Source: Theristus sp. LFF4_11
Lineage: Eukaryota; Nematoda; Chromadorea; Monhysterida; Xyalidae
NCBI GenBank assembly: GCA_030248135.1
Contig: JASANC010001108.1
Coordinates: 1 to 64,000, forward strand
Reading direction: 5' to 3'
Length of the DNA: 64,000 nucleotides
Shown here: one piece after another, positions 61,901 to 64,000 of the stretch
How positions within the stretch are numbered: the first letter of the stretch is position 1
Layout of the letters: the number at the start of each line of letters is the position of its first letter
Notes under the pieces: generated by a model
Told to the model about the DNA's origin: nothing
Database searches by the model: none
Seen by the model: only the letters and a program-made list of their open reading frames with translations
Translations under genes and position numbers: made by a program

Positions 61901-62815
61901 TGATCGAGCACTGACACTTTGATCTTCACGAGTTGATTCATCCCGAATTTGTTGACTTTACGCCAGAAGAGTATTGCTGTGCCCTCGTGACGGCGGTCCT
62001 TCCAAAGCAGATCTAAGACAAACTTCGTCTGAAATGATAAAAAAACCGTGTTGTTGATTATGAAGAGAGTGCTGGTCTATCTGTGAAAAGTGGGGGAAAC
62101 CGAAAAAATCCCAAGTTTGAACTTTGCAAAAAGACATCAGTAGTAATGCGGCACGTGTATTTGCATATGCATTTGCATTTGCGACCGAACCCGACACGCC
62201 TGTTTAGTCTTTCATCTGCAAGCGAGCGCATTCTGCTGCTAACACAGAAAAATCAGTTGCTCAAAGTTACGTTGCTCTCCGGACGGACTGTGTAGATGGT
62301 TGGATCGTTCGATGCGTCTGCGCCACCGTAGAACTTGAACCGTTGGTTTTTGGCGCCCGTGTACGGTTGCAGGACAGCCTTGTTGCCGCCGTCTATGGAA
62401 CGTATGAATAGTTCATTCGTTAAACTCTGAGTTTGAATAATCAATGACGAATGAAGAAATATGGAATGCTCGGTTAGTGTAGTCGGTGGTGTGTTCTGAG
62501 AGCACCAAAACTTTTAGTGTGTTTGTTCAACGTTTTCAATTAATAAATCCAGTTTGTTGTTTACATTATTCATTTGACACGTTTGAATAATGGACCAATT
62601 GAAATGGACCTATTCAAAATGGTATCGCAGGTTTTCAAATAATGAAAAAAAAACCTTGTTTTAGCAAATGATTAAAAAAAATTAGTTCACGAATGAATAA
62701 TCAGCCAATAGTATACCATCTCTACGATCGCCAACCGTCAACGCCATCATTGTCTGCTCGTTCACAATCGAATAGAACCTGTTCGGGTCTGGTGTGCACA
62801 TGTTGTACGCTTCGC
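58733..62815 (-). CDS. Mosaic secreted-type gene: ricin-like beta-trefoil, EGF-like and PAN-like exons (5' end not seen)
   Basis: Five minus-strand exons join in phase: 62717-62815, 62289-62392, 61848-62028, 60822-60950 and 58733-58968. The first three read as a repeated beta-trefoil pattern of ricin-B-lectin type (ALTVGDRRD, VLQPYTGAKNQRFKFY, ILFWRKVNKFGMNQLVKI). The fourth is a clear EGF-like domain and the fifth a Cys-rich PAN/apple-like segment ending in TGA. Such mosaics are extracellular (family knowledge); carbohydrate or matrix binding is my inference. The first part of the protein and its signal peptide lie upstream of 62,815 or beyond the window. An extra exon at 59,281-59,537 could also be used. 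I do not recognise a named orthologue. Confidence 0.65.
59114..59400. repeat. 280-bp duplicated segment, copy 1
   Basis: Matches 61,071-61,345 with about two thirds identity (CCAATATGC, TGCGGCTTTTCCACACATCA, TTCAACATTACT). It overlaps the candidate exon at 59,281. Confidence 0.7.
59281..59537 (-). CDS. Candidate extra or alternative last exon
   Basis: Acceptor ATTGCAG in the correct phase (1) after the EGF exon. Reads YATVPPKPAYVMFTQHGQGV and CGWFNIIILCGGGVMLNDVW, ending in TAA at 59281-59283. It may be an alternative terminal exon. It overlaps a duplicated segment (59,114-59,400), a caution against it. I do not recognise the domain. Confidence 0.4.
60322..60787. mobile_element. TA-flanked MITE with C-rich arrays
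   Basis: TA-CCGTATTACCCCCA at the left and TGGGGGTAATACGG-TA at the right. Inside are repeated ACCAATAAACCCCC words on one arm and again near the other. About 466 bp. It ends 35 bp from the EGF exon donor. Confidence 0.8.
60822..60950 (-). CDS. Mosaic gene exon d (EGF-like domain)
   Basis: Six cysteines in EGF spacing: NCTATKCQNGGSC, then ATCFCPPTAHGVYCE. Acceptor TATAG, weak donor GTTCGT, phase 1 to 1. A TA-flanked repeat ends 35 bp beyond the donor. Confidence 0.8.
61071..61345. repeat. 280-bp duplicated segment, copy 2
   Basis: Partner of 59,114-59,400, same orientation, on the other side of the EGF exon. Its minus reading retains VMLNDVWKSRT but the rest is degraded. Confidence 0.7.
61848..62028 (-). 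CDS. Mosaic gene exon c (beta-trefoil)
   Basis: Reads KFVLDLLWKDRRHEGTAILF then WRKVNKFGMNQLVKI. Acceptor TTTCAG, donor GTATGT, phase 0 to 1. Confidence 0.7.
62289..62392 (-). CDS. Mosaic gene exon b (beta-trefoil)
   Basis: Reads DGGNKAVLQPYTGAKNQRFK, with the NQxFxF variant of the ricin QxW signature. Acceptor ATAG, donor GTCCGT, phase 1 to 0. Confidence 0.65.
62717..62815 (-). CDS. Mosaic gene exon a (beta-trefoil start)
   Basis: Acceptor CACAG, donor GTATAC. Reads NRFYSIVNEQTMMALTVGD, the opening strands of a ricin-type repeat. Phase 1 to 1. Confidence 0.65.
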
Positions 62816-63424
62816 CTGTGTGCAAGGCGTTTAATTTTCTGAACCGAACGGAATCGTTTCTTTTCAGTAAGTCCGAACACGCACAAAACAATACCACTGA
62901 ACATTCCACATCATTATTCAACGCAAGAGATCATGCCGCATGCTGCTATTTAAACCAAAGTGCGCGCCATATTCGATTCCGCTACAGCATGTTGCACACC
63001 ACAATGTCGCACGGGTATAGGGGCATTCATGAAGACACATTTAGTGACCGAATAGCTATGTTTTAACCCAGCTGTCACTAAATACTCATTCATGAATGCC
63101 GCTTATGGGGATCATCGAATTACGCCGCTGCCGTCCAGATCGCTAGTCGCTGCTGCTATGACCCCGAAAACGCATTCACGAACATTCAGATTTTTTTCGT
63201 GGCGCACCGCTGCTTTTGGCTTTTTTTCAACCTTTAACGCGTAACGGAATGACTTGCGTTTTGATCGAAACAGTAGCATGGCATGAGCTTCGACGTGCCG
63301 AGTAGAACGCTCTTTCGCTTTTTTTGTTCAGCATGCACATAAATACATGTAAATTTTTAAACACTGAACATTTGTTTTTTTTTAATGTCAAACGATGTAA
63401 CGTCGCGTGAAGTAACATTAGCGT
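62816..63424. other. Upstream of the first visible mosaic-gene exon
   Basis: Holds one GCATTCATGAA palindrome (63,021-63,105) and no exon I can support, so the gene's 5' end is probably beyond the window. Confidence 0.5.
63021..63105. repeat. GCATTCATGAA palindromic element
   Basis: GGGCATTCATGAAGACACAT to CATTCATGAATGCCGC, upstream of the mosaic gene rather than in BLTP1. Confidence 0.7.
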
Positions 63425-64000
63425 TTTAACACCGTTTGCAAATAAGAGTGGGGGGGGGGGTCTAGCGCTACATGGGAAAGTTTTCAAACCAAGGGTGCAG
63501 AGACATTCTACTAATCAAGGCGCTTCAGGTTTACCCCTTGAGTACCCCCTGATTATGCCTATAAAGGTCGTTTTTAGGGCGCGGAAGTTAAAAAACCCTC
63601 GATTTTTTGCGATTTTTCGCAAAGTGTACCTTTTTAGCCCTACCGTATCTCGTTGTTGCACAATTTCTAGAACCTCACACAGTATTCACGTGAAAGATCT
63701 TGCGGAGTTCTTTAAGGCCCTGTATCAATGAGCCCTTGCAAGGGGGGTCCCTGAGGCGCTACGACGCTAGTTAAAATTACTTTTTTGAAAAATTACGTCA
63801 TTTTTTAAAAACATTTTTTTGAGCTCATAAACACAAATTTTTGATTTTCATTTTTGGTTCTACAGGGGGGTTTTCGGGGTCGCTGAATTTGAATCTGACC
63901 TTAGATTTTTTCTCCGAGCATTTTTTTGCCCAAAAATTGGGCAAAAACACATTTTTTTGCGTTTTTCAGTGTTTTTTGTTTTAATGTTTTAATTTTATGC
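63425..64000 (+). repeat. Diverged repeat copy at right window edge
   Basis: Plus-strand partner of the 1-330 repeat; the match runs to about 63,720. The following 280 bases are T-rich with no gene and are probably the rest of the element. Confidence 0.7.

Noticed and set aside
1..64000. CRISPR array, prokaryotic operons, tRNA or rRNA genes
   Set aside because: No regularly spaced repeat-spacer pattern, no run of adjacent full-length genes, and no cloverleaf or rRNA-like stretch noticed by eye; a covariance-model scan would be needed to exclude small RNAs.

Overview
This is eukaryotic, animal-type DNA. Genes are split into many short exons by GT-AG introns, the proteins are metazoan, and the introns are full of small inverted-repeat transposons. 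I see no operons, rRNA, tRNA or CRISPR. The proteins point to an invertebrate, but I cannot name the clade from the sequence alone.

Bases 340 to about 52,800, minus strand: one very large gene of about 81 exons encodes a bridge-like lipid transfer protein of the BLTP1 family (KIAA1109 in human, Tweek in fly, LPD-3 in worm, Csf1 in yeast). I read about 14.3 kb of coding sequence, roughly 4,780 residues, with conserved blocks in the same order as the human protein. Nearly all exon junctions agree in reading phase. The N-terminal membrane helix is at 52.1-52.3 kb. The reading runs to 340, where the last exon in view stops. The last conserved block of the family is not in the window and should lie beyond base 1.

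Bases 30,790-33,266, plus strand: a complete six-exon gene for a divergent seven-helix receptor (654 residues) sits on the opposite strand inside the 5.6-kb intron 29 of BLTP1. Its third helix and following loop resemble FMRFamide-receptor-like class A receptors, but the usual DRY motif reads LHY.

Bases 52.9-58.6 kb: a repeat island between genes. A foldback element of about 320 bp was broken by a hAT-like element (8-bp target duplication ACCTTGGG). That element was itself broken by a second, related hAT-like element (8-bp duplication ATTGATTT). The element ends are long G or C runs, and the inner element carries a GT-skewed tandem repeat with a period near 195 bp.

Bases 58.7-62.8 kb, minus strand: the 3' part of a second gene. 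Its exons read as a ricin-type beta-trefoil region, an EGF-like domain and a PAN/apple-like module, so it is probably a secreted or matrix protein. Its 5' end is not seen. A TA-flanked element lies within 40 bp of the EGF exon.

The two window ends (1-330 and 63.4-63.8 kb) carry diverged inverted copies of one repeat. More than ten short repeat families are scattered through the BLTP1 introns, several within 20 bp of exons. BLTP1 itself uses an unusual set of splice donors: G at +5 is common but A at +4 is rare.
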